Assembly (NCBI RefSeq): GCF_026241205.1
Contig: NZ_JAPFQM010000001.1
Coordinates: forward strand, 1,982,164-2,046,163
Direction of reading: 5' to 3'
DNA length: 64,000 bases
Origin: Thermomicrobium sp. 4228-Ro
Lineage (GTDB): Bacteria; Chloroflexota; Chloroflexia; Thermomicrobiales; Thermomicrobiaceae
Positions 9,931 through 18,709 of the stretch are shown piece by piece. The notes below the pieces were generated by a model. It had not been told where the DNA came from, made no database searches, and saw only the letters and a list, made by a program, of their open reading frames with translations. Numbering within the stretch: position 1 is the stretch's first letter; every line of letters starts with the position of its first letter. A program made the translations under genes and the position numbers.

Positions 9931-11337
9931 GTGTCGCGAGGAAAGACGCGTCGGAAGACGGTCTGGGTATGCCGCGAGTGCGGGCACGAGAGTTCTGGCT
10001 ACTTCGGCCGTTGTCCGTCCTGCGACGCATGGGGGACGATGGTCGAGCAGCTGGAGGCGCCAGTCGCAGCGAATCGTTTCGGCGAGCCGAGAAGCTTCCA
10101 GCGCCTCACGGAGGTGCGGAGCGCTGAACGTGCCCGGCTGTCGCTGGGATCGGTCGAATTCGATCGGGTCCTCGGTGGTGGACTGGTACCCGGCTCGCTC
10201 GTCTTGCTCGGCGGTGATCCGGGTATCGGGAAATCGACGTTGCTGCTTCAGACAGCGCTTCGAGTGGCCGAGCAGGGGCGCACGGTCCTCTACATCGCTG
10301 CAGAGGAGTCACCGGAACAGATCAAGCTCCGTGCTGACCGCCTCGGCGCGCCTTCCGAAGGAGTCCTCTTGCTCGCGGAAACAGCACTGGATCGCGCGCT
10401 GGAGGAGGCGACTCAGCTCCGGCCAGCACTGGTCATCATCGATTCGATCCAAACGGTGTACCTGAGCGAGTTGGACTCATCGCCTGGAAGCGTGTCGCAG
10501 TTGCGGGATTGTACGGGTCGCGTCTTGCAATTTGCCAAGCGAACCGGCATACCGGTGTTTCTGATCGGACACGTGACCAAGGAGGGCTTGATCGCGGGCC
10601 CTCGTGTCGTCGAGCACATGGTCGATGTCGTACTGTATCTGGAGGGTGAGCGGTTCCACCAGCACCGTGTCCTGCGTGCAGCCAAGAACCGGTTCGGATC
10701 GACGAACGAAATCGGCGTCTTCGAGATGTCCGATGCCGGGCTGATCGACGTCGGGAATCCATCGGAGCTTTTTCTTTCCGAACGAGTCGCCAACGCCGCC
10801 GGGAGCGCCGTGGTGGCGGTGCTGGAGGGTACCCGGCCCATACTGATCGAGGTCCAGGCGCTGACCAGTGCAGCTGGCTACGGAACGCCGCGCCGGGTCG
10901 CGACGGGTTTCGACGCAACGCGCTTGCAGCTGCTGGTCGCTGTTCTGACGAAGCATGCTGGTCTCCGATTGGCGGATCAAGACGTCTTCGTGAACGTGAC
11001 AGGAGGTATTCGGATCGTCGAGCCAGCAGCGGATCTTGCGGTTGCACTCGCGATCGCGTCCTCAGCCAGCGGAATACCGCTCGAAACGGACGCCGTGTAT
11101 ATCGGTGAAGTGGGGCTGGCTGGCGAAGTACGCGGTGTACACAGCCTGGAACGCCGACTCCAGGAAGCTGCCCGCCTCGGATTCGCACGTGCCTACGTGC
11201 CGGCATCGAGCCGATTCCCGCTGGTTGGGGCTGGACTGCACCTCGTGTCGGTGCGCACGGTGGCTGAAGCAGTCAGTGCACTCGCGGCGCGGGCGGTGCG
11301 GGCTCGACCAGATGTGATCGAGCCACTGCCAGAATGA
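9931..11337 (+). CDS. radA: DNA repair protein RadA (Sms)
   Basis: A 468-residue RecA-like ATPase that drives branch migration during recombinational repair. It has an N-terminal four-cysteine zinc finger (VCRECGHESSGYFGRCPSCD, about residues 13-33), a Walker A motif GGDPGIGKSTLL near 94, the RadA-specific KNRFG motif near residue 250 (AAKNRFGST), and a C-terminal Lon-protease-like domain with VNVTGGIRIVEPAADLAVALA. The GTG start is preceded by GGGGGAA. Its 3' end overlaps the 3' end of the convergent murG by 65 bp, so neither gene has room for an intergenic terminator. Confidence 0.95.
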   Translation: MSRGKTRRKTVWVCRECGHESSGYFGRCPSCDAWGTMVEQLEAPVAANRFGEPRSFQRLTEVRSAERARLSLGSVEFDRVLGGGLVPGSLVLLGGDPGIGKSTLLLQTALRVAEQGRTVLYIAAEESPEQIKLRADRLGAPSEGVLLLAETALDRALEEATQLRPALVIIDSIQTVYLSELDSSPGSVSQLRDCTGRVLQFAKRTGIPVFLIGHVTKEGLIAGPRVVEHMVDVVLYLEGERFHQHRVLRAAKNRFGSTNEIGVFEMSDAGLIDVGNPSELFLSERVANAAGSAVVAVLEGTRPILIEVQALTSAAGYGTPRRVATGFDATRLQLLVAVLTKHAGLRLADQDVFVNVTGGIRIVEPAADLAVALAIASSASGIPLETDAVYIGEVGLAGEVRGVHSLERRLQEAARLGFARAYVPASSRFPLVGAGLHLVSVRTVAEAVSALAARAVRARPDVIEPLPE

Positions 11338-12445
11338 GTCGAGCCAAGCGTTCGGCAGCGTCCGGTACTGCCAGTGTTCTTCCTCGCTGGCCCATCCGTG
11401 CGAGCGCGATTGGATCGGCGACGAGTTCGCGCACCAATACAACGAGTTGTTCCGGTGACAGTTCGCGCTGGTCGAGGATCACTGCGCTCCCCGCTTGTGC
11501 CAGGAGCTGCGCATTACGGAGTTGCTCGTTACCGCGGGCCCCAGGCAACGGAACGAGGATCGCCGGTTTGCCGAGTGCTGCGAGTTCCGCCACGGTGCTC
11601 GCCCCAGCTCGCCCGAGAACGAGGTCGGCTGCCGCCAGCACGTCAGGCAAATCTTCCTCGAGAAATTCGACCACCACGTACCGTCGACGTAACGCTTCGG
11701 GTAAGGACGCTCGCCGTTCCAGGAGGCGAGGGAAATCACCGTTCACCTGTCGAGGTCCGCACTGATGGACGACTTGAACGACACCGAGGAGTTCGGGTAG
11801 GGCTCGCGCGACGGCTTCATTGATGGCGTGCGCACCCAGCACACCACCCGTGACGTAGAGAAGCGGTGCTTGATTCTCTAGACCGAACCGTCGGCGGGCA
11901 CGGTCGGGATCTCCGCGGAGTATCGCCTCTCGTACCGGGAGGCCGGTATGCACGAGGTGTGGATGGGTGAGAAGCGCGCGGGTCGCTTCGAACGAAATCG
12001 CGACTGCATCAGCGAAGCGAGCTGCAATGCGTGTCGCGAGCCCCACTGCAGCAGTCTGTTCGTGGATAACGATCGGGATTCGATTCAGCCAACCCGCGAG
12101 AACGACCGGGACGCTCACGTACCCACCAGTACCGAAAACGACATCCGGCTGAAAAGAACGGATGACCGCGGCAGCTGCCAATGTTCCGATTGGAATGGCC
12201 GAAAGGTCCAGCAGGGTTCGCGGTGTGAATTCCCTCCTGAGCTTGCCAGTCGGTACCCAGTGGAAAGCGATTCCCTCACGAGCAGTGAGGCGACGTTCGA
12301 CGCCGCTGCGGGATCCGATCCAGAGCGGTTCGACAGCGGTGAGGCGGCGAAGTTCCGCGAGTACAGCGATGGCAGGGAGCGTATGGCCGCCGGTACCGCC
12401 ACCGCCGATCACGAGACGTAATGGTCGCTCTCGGTCAGCCGTCAT
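11273..12445 (-). CDS. murG: UDP-N-acetylglucosamine--undecaprenyl-PP-MurNAc-pentapeptide GlcNAc transferase MurG
   Basis: A 390-residue GT28-family peripheral membrane enzyme that adds GlcNAc to lipid I to form lipid II on the cytoplasmic face. The N-terminus carries the glycine-rich loop GGGGTGGHTLPAIAVL; later come VFGTGGYVSVPVVLAG, IHEQTAAVGLATR and the UDP-GlcNAc-binding GRAGASTVAELAALGKPAILVPLP. The usual acceptor region is GNEQLRNA. The start at 12445 has GGGGAGGA seven bases upstream; the frame is open further but the extra stretch is not MurG-like. It stands alone here rather than in a dcw cluster, divergent from lspA and overlapping radA at the 3' end by 65 bp. Confidence 0.94.
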   Translation of the reverse strand: MTADRERPLRLVIGGGGTGGHTLPAIAVLAELRRLTAVEPLWIGSRSGVERRLTAREGIAFHWVPTGKLRREFTPRTLLDLSAIPIGTLAAAAVIRSFQPDVVFGTGGYVSVPVVLAGWLNRIPIVIHEQTAAVGLATRIAARFADAVAISFEATRALLTHPHLVHTGLPVREAILRGDPDRARRRFGLENQAPLLYVTGGVLGAHAINEAVARALPELLGVVQVVHQCGPRQVNGDFPRLLERRASLPEALRRRYVVVEFLEEDLPDVLAAADLVLGRAGASTVAELAALGKPAILVPLPGARGNEQLRNAQLLAQAGSAVILDQRELSPEQLVVLVRELVADPIALARMGQRGRTLAVPDAAERLARLILAVARSHLVEPAPPAPRVH

Positions 12446-12516
12446 CAGGCGTCCTCCCCAGCGATCAATAGTACCGAGTCGCTGCAGCGTCCGAACCGGT
12501 GCGGGACAGCGGTAGA

Positions 12517-12561
12517 ATAAGGCAACACGAGAAGGCGACGAGAAAAGCCTCGTTGCCTTAT
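12517..12561 (+). promoter_or_regulatory. Interrupted hairpin in the lspA leader
   Basis: ATAAGGCAA (12517-12525) pairs with TTGCCTTAT (12553-12561), and CGAG (12528-12531) pairs with CTCG (12549-12552). A two-base bulge and a 17-nt loop complete the element. It ends just upstream of the GGGAGG ribosome-binding site. A -10-like TAGAAT overlaps its 5' edge. Function is unknown; it could be an operator or a leader stem. Confidence 0.45.
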
Positions 12562-12580
12562 GAGTCGGGAGGTGCCACCG

Positions 12581-13099
12581 GTGCGGTTCGCAGGTTGGGA
12601 AGCGCTCGCGAGTGTCGCAGTGGGCACCGTCCTGTGCGATCAATTCACGAAGGCGCTCGTTCTCGCCTATCTGGGGCCGAACGGATCGATCGATGCGGTC
12701 GTCCTCATTCCGGGGCTGCTGCGGCTGTTCTACGTCGAAAACACCGGGGCCGCTTTCGGCTTGTTCCAAGGGCGGAATCCGATCCTCGCGGTCCTGGCAC
12801 TGGGTGTCGTTCTGGTGTTAGTCGTCACGTTCCGATATCTGACGTCGACCAGCCTGGGCGCCGTTGCGCTCGGTCTGCAACTCGGTGGTGCCATCGGCAA
12901 CCTGATCGACCGATTTCGACACGGCTTCGTCGTCGATTTTATCGACTTATCGTTTTGGCCGACGTTCAATGTCGCTGACAGTGCGATCACGATCGGTGTG
13001 CTGCTTCTCCTCGTGCTCCTGATACGCTCCGATCGACTGCCCCGGTCGGATGCGCCGCAAGCGAGCGAACCTGTGGACGCGGAGCAGCAGGCGCGATGA
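12581..13099 (+). CDS. lspA: Lipoprotein signal peptidase (signal peptidase II)
   Basis: A 172-residue inner-membrane aspartyl protease that removes signal peptides from diacylglyceryl-prolipoproteins. Four hydrophobic helices are visible. Conserved blocks are CDQFTKALV near the first helix, NTGAAFGLF, GGAIGNLIDRFRHGFVVDFID with the first catalytic Asp at residue 110, and FNVADSAITIGV with the second at residue 133. The GTG at 12581 is chosen because GGGAGG lies about eight bases upstream; an in-frame ATG at 12560 has no such site and lies inside a hairpin arm. The stop overlaps the rluD start by 4 bp, so the two genes are translationally coupled. Confidence 0.93.
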   Translation: MRFAGWEALASVAVGTVLCDQFTKALVLAYLGPNGSIDAVVLIPGLLRLFYVENTGAAFGLFQGRNPILAVLALGVVLVLVVTFRYLTSTSLGAVALGLQLGGAIGNLIDRFRHGFVVDFIDLSFWPTFNVADSAITIGVLLLLVLLIRSDRLPRSDAPQASEPVDAEQQAR

Positions 13100-14064
13100 A
13101 TGCTCGCCAGCACGATGCGATCAGACTCGTCCTGGAGATATCCGAGCGGGAACACGGTGAACGGCTCGACAAGCTGATCGCGAGCCGTGTGACCGGTATG
13201 AGCCGAAGCTTCGTACAACAGCTGATGAAGCAGGGCGCGATTCTCGTGAATGGCCAACCCTGCAAGCCGGCCCAGCGCGTTCGCTTCGGCGATCGCCTGG
13301 AAGTCTATCTCCCGCCCGTCGAGCCGCCGAGTGACCTCGAACCGGAGTACCTGCCGATTCCCGTGATCTACGAGGATGACGAGATCATCGTCTTCGACAA
13401 ACCTCCTGGTATCGTCACGCATCCCGCACCTGGGCATGAGCACGGAACGCTCGTCAATGCGCTCAAAGCGATTCGACCGGACTTGCAGGTCCAGCCGAGT
13501 CATCGGCCCGGTATCGTGCATCGTCTGGACAAAGACACCTCCGGACTCCTGGTTGTGGCCAAGACGGAACCAGCCCGGCTCGCACTGCTCGAGCAGTGGC
13601 AAAGCAGGAGTGTTGTCAAGCGTTATACGACGCTCGTTCACGGCGTCGTGGAGCCGGATTCGGGAACGATCGACGCACCGATAAGCCGTGACCCTCGGGA
13701 ACGCACGAAAATGGCAGTCGTGGCATGGGGGCGTCCGGCGATCACGCACTTTCGTGTCCTGGAGCGGTTCCAGTGTGCGACGCTTCTCGACGTGACGATC
13801 GAGACTGGGCGAACGCACCAAATTCGCGTGCATTGTGCCTTCATCGGGCATCCGGTGGTCGGTGACCAGCAGTACGGGGGAAACCGACCCTTCTGTGTTC
13901 CCGTGCCGCGCCAGTTTCTCCATGCCCGGTATCTGCGCTTCCGGCATCCGACGACCGGTCGAGTCATCGAGCTCGAGACCCCGCTTCCGTGGGATCTCCG
14001 CGTCGTCCTCGAGCGACTGCGCACTCTCGAGCGTGAGCGTGTCCCATGCCAGGCCCGCGGTTGA
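13096..14064 (+). CDS. rluD: RluD-family 23S rRNA pseudouridine synthase
   Basis: A 322-residue enzyme converting specific uridines of large-subunit rRNA to pseudouridine. It has an N-terminal S4 RNA-binding domain (about residues 16-75: GERLDKLIASRVTGMSRSFVQQLM) and the catalytic domain with HRLDKDTSGLLVVAKT, whose Asp145 is the expected nucleophile. GRTHQIRVHCAFIGHPVVGD is the second family signature. The start ATG overlaps the lspA stop (ATGA) and its 3' end overlaps the glycerate kinase gene by 19 bp, forming a compact three-gene operon. RluD, RluC and related site specificities cannot be separated by eye; the lspA neighbour is the common arrangement for RluD-like genes in Gram-positive-type bacteria. 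Confidence 0.88.
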   Translation: MNARQHDAIRLVLEISEREHGERLDKLIASRVTGMSRSFVQQLMKQGAILVNGQPCKPAQRVRFGDRLEVYLPPVEPPSDLEPEYLPIPVIYEDDEIIVFDKPPGIVTHPAPGHEHGTLVNALKAIRPDLQVQPSHRPGIVHRLDKDTSGLLVVAKTEPARLALLEQWQSRSVVKRYTTLVHGVVEPDSGTIDAPISRDPRERTKMAVVAWGRPAITHFRVLERFQCATLLDVTIETGRTHQIRVHCAFIGHPVVGDQQYGGNRPFCVPVPRQFLHARYLRFRHPTTGRVIELETPLPWDLRVVLERLRTLERERVPCQARG

Positions 14065-15356
14065 AGCCGTTCGTCGAAGAGGTCTTTCGAGAGGCGTTGT
14101 CAGCCGTCGATCCGGAGCGATCGGTGCGCGCGTCGCTCCGGCTGGAGGGGGATATCCTCTGGGTGCGGGGGGTGCCGTATCGATTGCTCGAGAACAGTCG
14201 TCTGGTGCTCCTGGCGGTCGGCAAAGCGGCTCTCGGTATGGCCGCTGGTGCCCTCGCTCGACTCGGTGCCCGAGTCGACCGATGTGTGGTTGTACCCAAG
14301 GCGGAGGGCATCCAGAGCAGGGAGTTTCCCGGTTGCCGCGTTATCCCTGGGGCGCACCCGATTCCGGATGAACGGAGTGTCGAGGCTGGAAAGGCTTTAC
14401 TTAAGGCCGTACGCGGACTGACACCGGACGATCTCGTCCTCGTTCTTCTCTCCGGTGGGGGGTCAGCGCTCGCCGAGGTACCCCGCTCGCCAGCGACTCT
14501 CGGCGATATCGTCGAGACCACGGAACGCCTTCTGCGGGCTGGTGCGGACATCTGGCTCCTGAACAGTGTCCGACGGAGGCTGAGTGCATTGAAGGGAGGG
14601 CGACTCGCTGAAGCGGCAGCACCAGCGCGCGTGGTCAACCTGATCCTCTCCGATGTATTGGGCAATCCGCTGTCCGTCATCGCGAGCGGCCCGACGGTTC
14701 CACCGGAGCACATCGTGACGGACCTGCCACGCGTTCTTCAGCACATGGGCGTCTGGGACGAGCTACCCGAACGTGTCCGGTCGCTCCTGGTGGCACCGGA
14801 AACGACACCGCAACGGTTCGACAACGTTCTGCAATCGGTGGTGTTGGCTGATGCGGCAGCGCTGGTTCGAGCAGCAACCGAAGCCTGTCGTCGGCGTGGA
14901 TTGCCAGCGGTGACCTGTGGAGCGCGGTTCACCGGCGAAGCCCGTGAATTCGGGCGGTTCTGGGCTACCCTGGCGCGAAGCGTCCGCGAGGAGCACCAAC
15001 CGTGGATACCGCCGATCGCGATCGTCGCCGGCGGTGAACTCACGGTCACGGTTCGCGGAAGCGGACGCGGTGGTCGGAACACCGAAATGGCTCTCGCTGC
15101 TGCGGTGGCGCTCGAAGGAAGCGAGAGGATCACCGTAGCGAGTCTCGCCTCGGACGGCGATGATGGTCGGAGCGGTGCAGCCGGTGCGGTAGTGGATACT
15201 GTGACTACCGCGGTGCTACGGGATCGGGGAATCGATCCGCTGCGGGCCCTGCACGAGAATGATTCGGCGACAGCGCTGGCTGCAGCAGACGCGCTCGTCG
15301 TTACCGGGTTGACGGGGACGAACGTCAACGATCTCTATCTTGCGATCGTCGAGTGA
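14046..15356 (+). CDS. Glycerate 2-kinase (MOFRL family)
   Basis: A 436-residue protein of the GckA/TtuD family, which phosphorylates D-glycerate to 2-phosphoglycerate; older annotations call it hydroxypyruvate reductase. Visible blocks are LLAVGKAALGMAAGAL near the N-terminus, VIPGAHPIPDERSVEAG, the glycine-rich VLLSGGGSALAEVP, and NLILSDVLGNPLSVIASGPTV. The C-terminal MOFRL domain shows GGELTVTVRGSGRGGRNTEMALAAA and ASDGDDGRSGAAGAVVD. It starts within the end of rluD. A link to the aminotransferase at 4487 (which could produce hydroxypyruvate from serine) is possible but they are 9 kb apart. Confidence 0.86.
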   Translation: MPGPRLKPFVEEVFREALSAVDPERSVRASLRLEGDILWVRGVPYRLLENSRLVLLAVGKAALGMAAGALARLGARVDRCVVVPKAEGIQSREFPGCRVIPGAHPIPDERSVEAGKALLKAVRGLTPDDLVLVLLSGGGSALAEVPRSPATLGDIVETTERLLRAGADIWLLNSVRRRLSALKGGRLAEAAAPARVVNLILSDVLGNPLSVIASGPTVPPEHIVTDLPRVLQHMGVWDELPERVRSLLVAPETTPQRFDNVLQSVVLADAAALVRAATEACRRRGLPAVTCGARFTGEAREFGRFWATLARSVREEHQPWIPPIAIVAGGELTVTVRGSGRGGRNTEMALAAAVALEGSERITVASLASDGDDGRSGAAGAVVDTVTTAVLRDRGIDPLRALHENDSATALAAADALVVTGLTGTNVNDLYLAIVE

Positions 15357-15368
15357 GAAGCGATCGCG

Positions 15369-16976
15369 TCAGCGTGTCAGCATCGTCGTGTCGATCGGCG
15401 GGCGCGGGAGCCAGCCAATTCGCTGCAGAGCTTCCCGGCCGAGGAGGCCAAGAGTTATGCGCGATTGTTCGTCTGTCGCATTCGGGTTGTATTCGAACCG
15501 GGCACGCTCGAAGTACTGAACCGTCCGTCCGTTTTCGACAAATTCCTCGCTGATCGGGTATCCGAAGATCGCAAGTCCTCCGTTGTTTTCCCAGAATTCC
15601 TTGAAGCCGTAGGCAAGAGAATGCCCAGTTTCAGGGAAATAACGCCGTTCGGGCGAGTCGGGGAACGGGGCTATCGGTTTGAACGGATCGGCAGCACGGT
15701 CTGCGGTCAACTCAGCTCCGAGGCGCCCGATGGAGATCCGCTGATCCTCCGGTGCATCGGGGCGATACTCGAGACGCGCACGCTCGAAATATTGCACCAC
15801 GATGCGCTCACCGGTTGCAGGATCGGTCATCGAGAATTCTTCGGTCAAGGGATAGCCGAATATTCGCTCACCACCGTGCGTTTGCCAGAACAACTTGAAG
15901 CCACCGCTTAGATAGTGCTTGGTTTGAGAGAAATAGACGCGGTCCGGTGAGGGGACAGCTGGCGGCTCTTGCGGATCGGATGGCAGTCGTTGCCGAATGG
16001 CGAGCGCCTGCACGCGTCCCTGTCTCCCTGGCAACTCGGTGATCCAGGCGATCGAATGCGATGAGACGGCTGGCCAGACAACGTGCTGGGCCCGTGCGAC
16101 GGCGAATTCAGTGCCCGACACGAGATCGTATGCATAGATTTCGGGCAAGCCAGAACGCCAGTCTTCCCAGACCAGGAGCCGATCGCTCAGAGCGAGTCGA
16201 CCGATAAAGTGACCATCAGTGATCGTCTTCTCCGTTCCACTGAGTCGATCGAACACGACCAACTGTGGCGCACCACCGGACCGCCGTAATCGGCGGAATG
16301 CGACCAGATTCCCAGCTATGACCGGATCGGTCTCGTCGTCGGTGCTGGCGACGAGCGGTGTGACCTGTTGCGTTGCGCGGTCCCAGAGGAAGATGTCCCA
16401 GTTGCCATTGCGGAAGTCCTGCCAGACGATGAGATCGCCACTCACGCTAGGGTTGGCCTGATTGGCTGGATCGTCAGTAATCGTGAATGTTTCACCAGTT
16501 GCGATATCGCGTGCTCGGATATCACCCTGGCCTTCTCGGAGTTCACGCCAGGCGACGAGAGTCCCGTCGATGCTCGGCTGTTCGACAGCGCCCGGATTCT
16601 CCGTAACGGTAAAGTCGGAACCGCTGGCGAGATCCGTGCCCACGATCTGGGCGCGGGTTGGATCCGCGCCGCTCACCCACACGATGCGCTGGCCACTCAC
16701 CGTCGGTTGCGAACGAACACCCGGGCTTCGGACTGGGCGAAACTCGCGGGCGTCCTCCAGATCGTAGGCATACACGTCGGGATTACCGGTTCGTCGATCT
16801 TCCCAGACGAGCAGCGAACCGCTGGCGTGCAGCGAAGCGAGTTCGAGGCCGATCGACGATGTGAGGGCGGGTTCGAGACGATACTGCTCCGGGGTCTGTG
16901 CGGAGACTGGTCGCCACGTGAGGATTCCGAGTGCACTGAGCGCTACTGCGAGAAAGAGCTGGGCGATTTTGGCCAT
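15369..16976 (-). CDS. Secreted propeller protein with two C-terminal YFERARxEY repeats
   Basis: A 535-residue exported protein. The first 25 residues form a signal peptide (KIAQLFLAVALSALGILTW, then VSAQ as a likely cleavage site). Residues 40-330 hold about six TolB-like propeller repeats, each with a core such as LLVWEDRRTGNPDVYAYDL or LIVWQDFRNGNWDIFLWD. Residues 346-425 and 444-515 are two copies of a module with SGGFKLFWQ.. or AYGFKEFWE.., then IFGYPLTEEF or IFGYPISEEF, then QYFERARxEY. That module recurs in Chloroflexota surface proteins by my recollection; its function is unknown to me. The start is set at the signal peptide; AAAGGAGG lies 14 bases upstream. TATACT at 17033-17038 on this strand could be its -10. 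It converges on the glycerate kinase gene with 12 bp between stops. Confidence 0.75.
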   Translation of the reverse strand: MAKIAQLFLAVALSALGILTWRPVSAQTPEQYRLEPALTSSIGLELASLHASGSLLVWEDRRTGNPDVYAYDLEDAREFRPVRSPGVRSQPTVSGQRIVWVSGADPTRAQIVGTDLASGSDFTVTENPGAVEQPSIDGTLVAWRELREGQGDIRARDIATGETFTITDDPANQANPSVSGDLIVWQDFRNGNWDIFLWDRATQQVTPLVASTDDETDPVIAGNLVAFRRLRRSGGAPQLVVFDRLSGTEKTITDGHFIGRLALSDRLLVWEDWRSGLPEIYAYDLVSGTEFAVARAQHVVWPAVSSHSIAWITELPGRQGRVQALAIRQRLPSDPQEPPAVPSPDRVYFSQTKHYLSGGFKLFWQTHGGERIFGYPLTEEFSMTDPATGERIVVQYFERARLEYRPDAPEDQRISIGRLGAELTADRAADPFKPIAPFPDSPERRYFPETGHSLAYGFKEFWENNGGLAIFGYPISEEFVENGRTVQYFERARFEYNPNATDEQSRITLGLLGREALQRIGWLPRPPIDTTMLTR

Positions 16977-17103
16977 GACTTGCGGTCCCGCCTCCTTTGA
17001 ATGCTTCCGGCGTCCAAGACGCGACCGCCCGGAGTATACCCTCTGGTGTCGATGGAGGACGCGAGTGCATGGTTGTCGGACAAGGTCGGTGTGGAGGTGA
17101 ACC

Positions 17104-18051
17104 GTGATTCCCGTTCTCCTTGATGTCGATACCGGTGTCGATGACGCGCTCGCACTCGCGATGGCTGTCATGTTAGACGAACTCTCGCTCATCGCTGTCA
17201 CGACCGTCGCGGGAAACGTGGATGTCCAACGTGCAACGAGCAATACGCGCCGCGTACTCGATTGGCTCGGAGCGATCGCGGTACCGGTCGCTCGGGGAGC
17301 AGCGCAGCCGCTCCTGCGGCCACACCGCGATGCTCGCGCGGTGCATGGGGAAGACGGGCTCGGTGGTGCGCATTTGCCGGTTGTACGGTCGGGACCCGTC
17401 ATCGATGCGAGTGCACCGGAAATCATCGTACGTACTGCTCGGCGCTATCGAGGGGCGTTGCGGCTGGTCTGTCTCGGCCCACTCACGAACCTGGCCATCG
17501 CCGTGCGTCTGGAGCCGCAACTACCGGAGTATGTGGAGCGCCTGATCGTCATGGGTGGCGCGTTTACCGTTCCCGGGAACGTGACGCCGACCTCCGAATT
17601 CAACGTGTGGAGCGATCCCGAAGCCGCTTCGATCGTGGCGGGGGCCGGGTTTCGCATGATTTGGGTCGGTCTCGATGTCACGCGGGAGGTGAGGCTGGAG
17701 CGAGAGCACCGTGATGGGTTGGTCGGACTCGAGACGCCGGCGGCCAAGCTGCTGATCGAAACGACGCGATGGTGGCTGGACCGGCCGAATACCGACCACT
17801 TTATTCTGCACGATCCGTTGGCTTTGGCAGTCGCTGCTCAGCCCGAACTGGTCGATGGCCCACGCGCACGCGTGATCGTGGATACGCGTTCTGGTCCGAC
17901 ACTTGGACGAACCGATTATACGATGGAGGAGGGGGGTGCATCGGTCGTCGCACGCTCGGTCAACCGGGATCGATTTTTCGCGCTGTTCTGGCGCGCCTTC
18001 GCTCCAGAGCGGTGCTGCGAGCACGGTGACCGAGCGTGCGATCCGTCATAA
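17104..18051 (+). CDS. Inosine-uridine preferring nucleoside hydrolase family protein
   Basis: A 315-residue enzyme that hydrolyses the N-glycosidic bond of ribonucleosides for purine or pyrimidine salvage. The calcium-binding signature DVDTGVDDALALA is at residues 6-18. Other family blocks are VTTVAGNVDVQRATSNTRRVL, LGPLTNLAIAVRLEP, IVMGGAFTVPGNVTPTSEFNVWSDPEAA and ILHDPLALAVA with the active-site His/Asp pair. The GTG start is preceded by GGAGGTGAACC. Substrate range (inosine, uridine or broad) cannot be read from these motifs. Confidence 0.92.
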   Translation: MIPVLLDVDTGVDDALALAMAVMLDELSLIAVTTVAGNVDVQRATSNTRRVLDWLGAIAVPVARGAAQPLLRPHRDARAVHGEDGLGGAHLPVVRSGPVIDASAPEIIVRTARRYRGALRLVCLGPLTNLAIAVRLEPQLPEYVERLIVMGGAFTVPGNVTPTSEFNVWSDPEAASIVAGAGFRMIWVGLDVTREVRLEREHRDGLVGLETPAAKLLIETTRWWLDRPNTDHFILHDPLALAVAAQPELVDGPRARVIVDTRSGPTLGRTDYTMEEGGASVVARSVNRDRFFALFWRAFAPERCCEHGDRACDPS

Positions 18052-18110
18052 TTAGTTCCGTCGTGGGGGAAGCGAATCGGGGGATACCCTGAACGTGGGA
18101 GGCGAGAACC

Positions 18111-18701
18111 GTGTCGGGCGAAGCTGTGGAGCGCGATCAACCTGCCTTGCAGGACATGGATCTCCTCGGTCGGCTCACCCAGTTCTTCGATTCTCTGGAT
18201 CAGCATGTCCGTGCTGGCCAGGGCTGGTTCATCTTCAATGCACGAGGGCAGCGTGGCGCACGGATCACGGCGTTCATTCTCAGTCGCTTGGCCGAGTACC
18301 AGCTCCTGTACACCTACTACTTCATTCCGTGGCGAGACTTCGCGTTGAATGCCTACATGGTCGAAGTGGAGCTGCAAGCGCTGGCAGCGCAGCGGCAAGC
18401 CTTGCAAGGTCGAGCGCAGCAGGAGTTCGATATCGCGACGCGTGTGTCACGCGATCATCTCGCCCGGATGATGGTTTCTGACCTTCTCATCATCGCGGGC
18501 ATCCAGCCGCAGCATCGTCATGAGGTCGTCTTCCTGGACCAGGCGATCGAGCGCCGATATCAACAGCGGTTGTCGACGATCTTGATCACCCCGGCCAAGC
18601 CGCACGAACTGGCCTGGCAAATCGAGCGCGCTGCGCCGGGGGAGCAGTTCTGGGACCGGCTCTTCGATCGCATGTACGAGCGGAGTCTCATCGCTCTGTG
18701 A
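18111..18701 (+). CDS. DnaC-like AAA+ fold protein lacking ATPase motifs
   Basis: A 196-residue cytoplasmic protein of unknown function. Its layout resembles DnaC/IstB-type ATPases: a strand-loop where a P-loop would be (WFIFNARGQRGARI, about residues 39-52), a strand where Walker B would be (SDLLIIAGI, about 123-131), then FLDQAIERRYQQRLSTILITPAK and FWDRLFDRMYE, which resemble the sensor region and C-terminal helix. The Gly-Lys-Thr of Walker A and the paired acidic residues of Walker B are absent, so ATP hydrolysis is unlikely. The GTG start has GGGAGGCGAG upstream. It could be a helicase-loader-derived scaffold. The resemblance is a judgement by eye and needs a profile search. Confidence 0.55.
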   Translation: MSGEAVERDQPALQDMDLLGRLTQFFDSLDQHVRAGQGWFIFNARGQRGARITAFILSRLAEYQLLYTYYFIPWRDFALNAYMVEVELQALAAQRQALQGRAQQEFDIATRVSRDHLARMMVSDLLIIAGIQPQHRHEVVFLDQAIERRYQQRLSTILITPAKPHELAWQIERAAPGEQFWDRLFDRMYERSLIAL

Positions 18702-18709
18702 CGCGTGGG

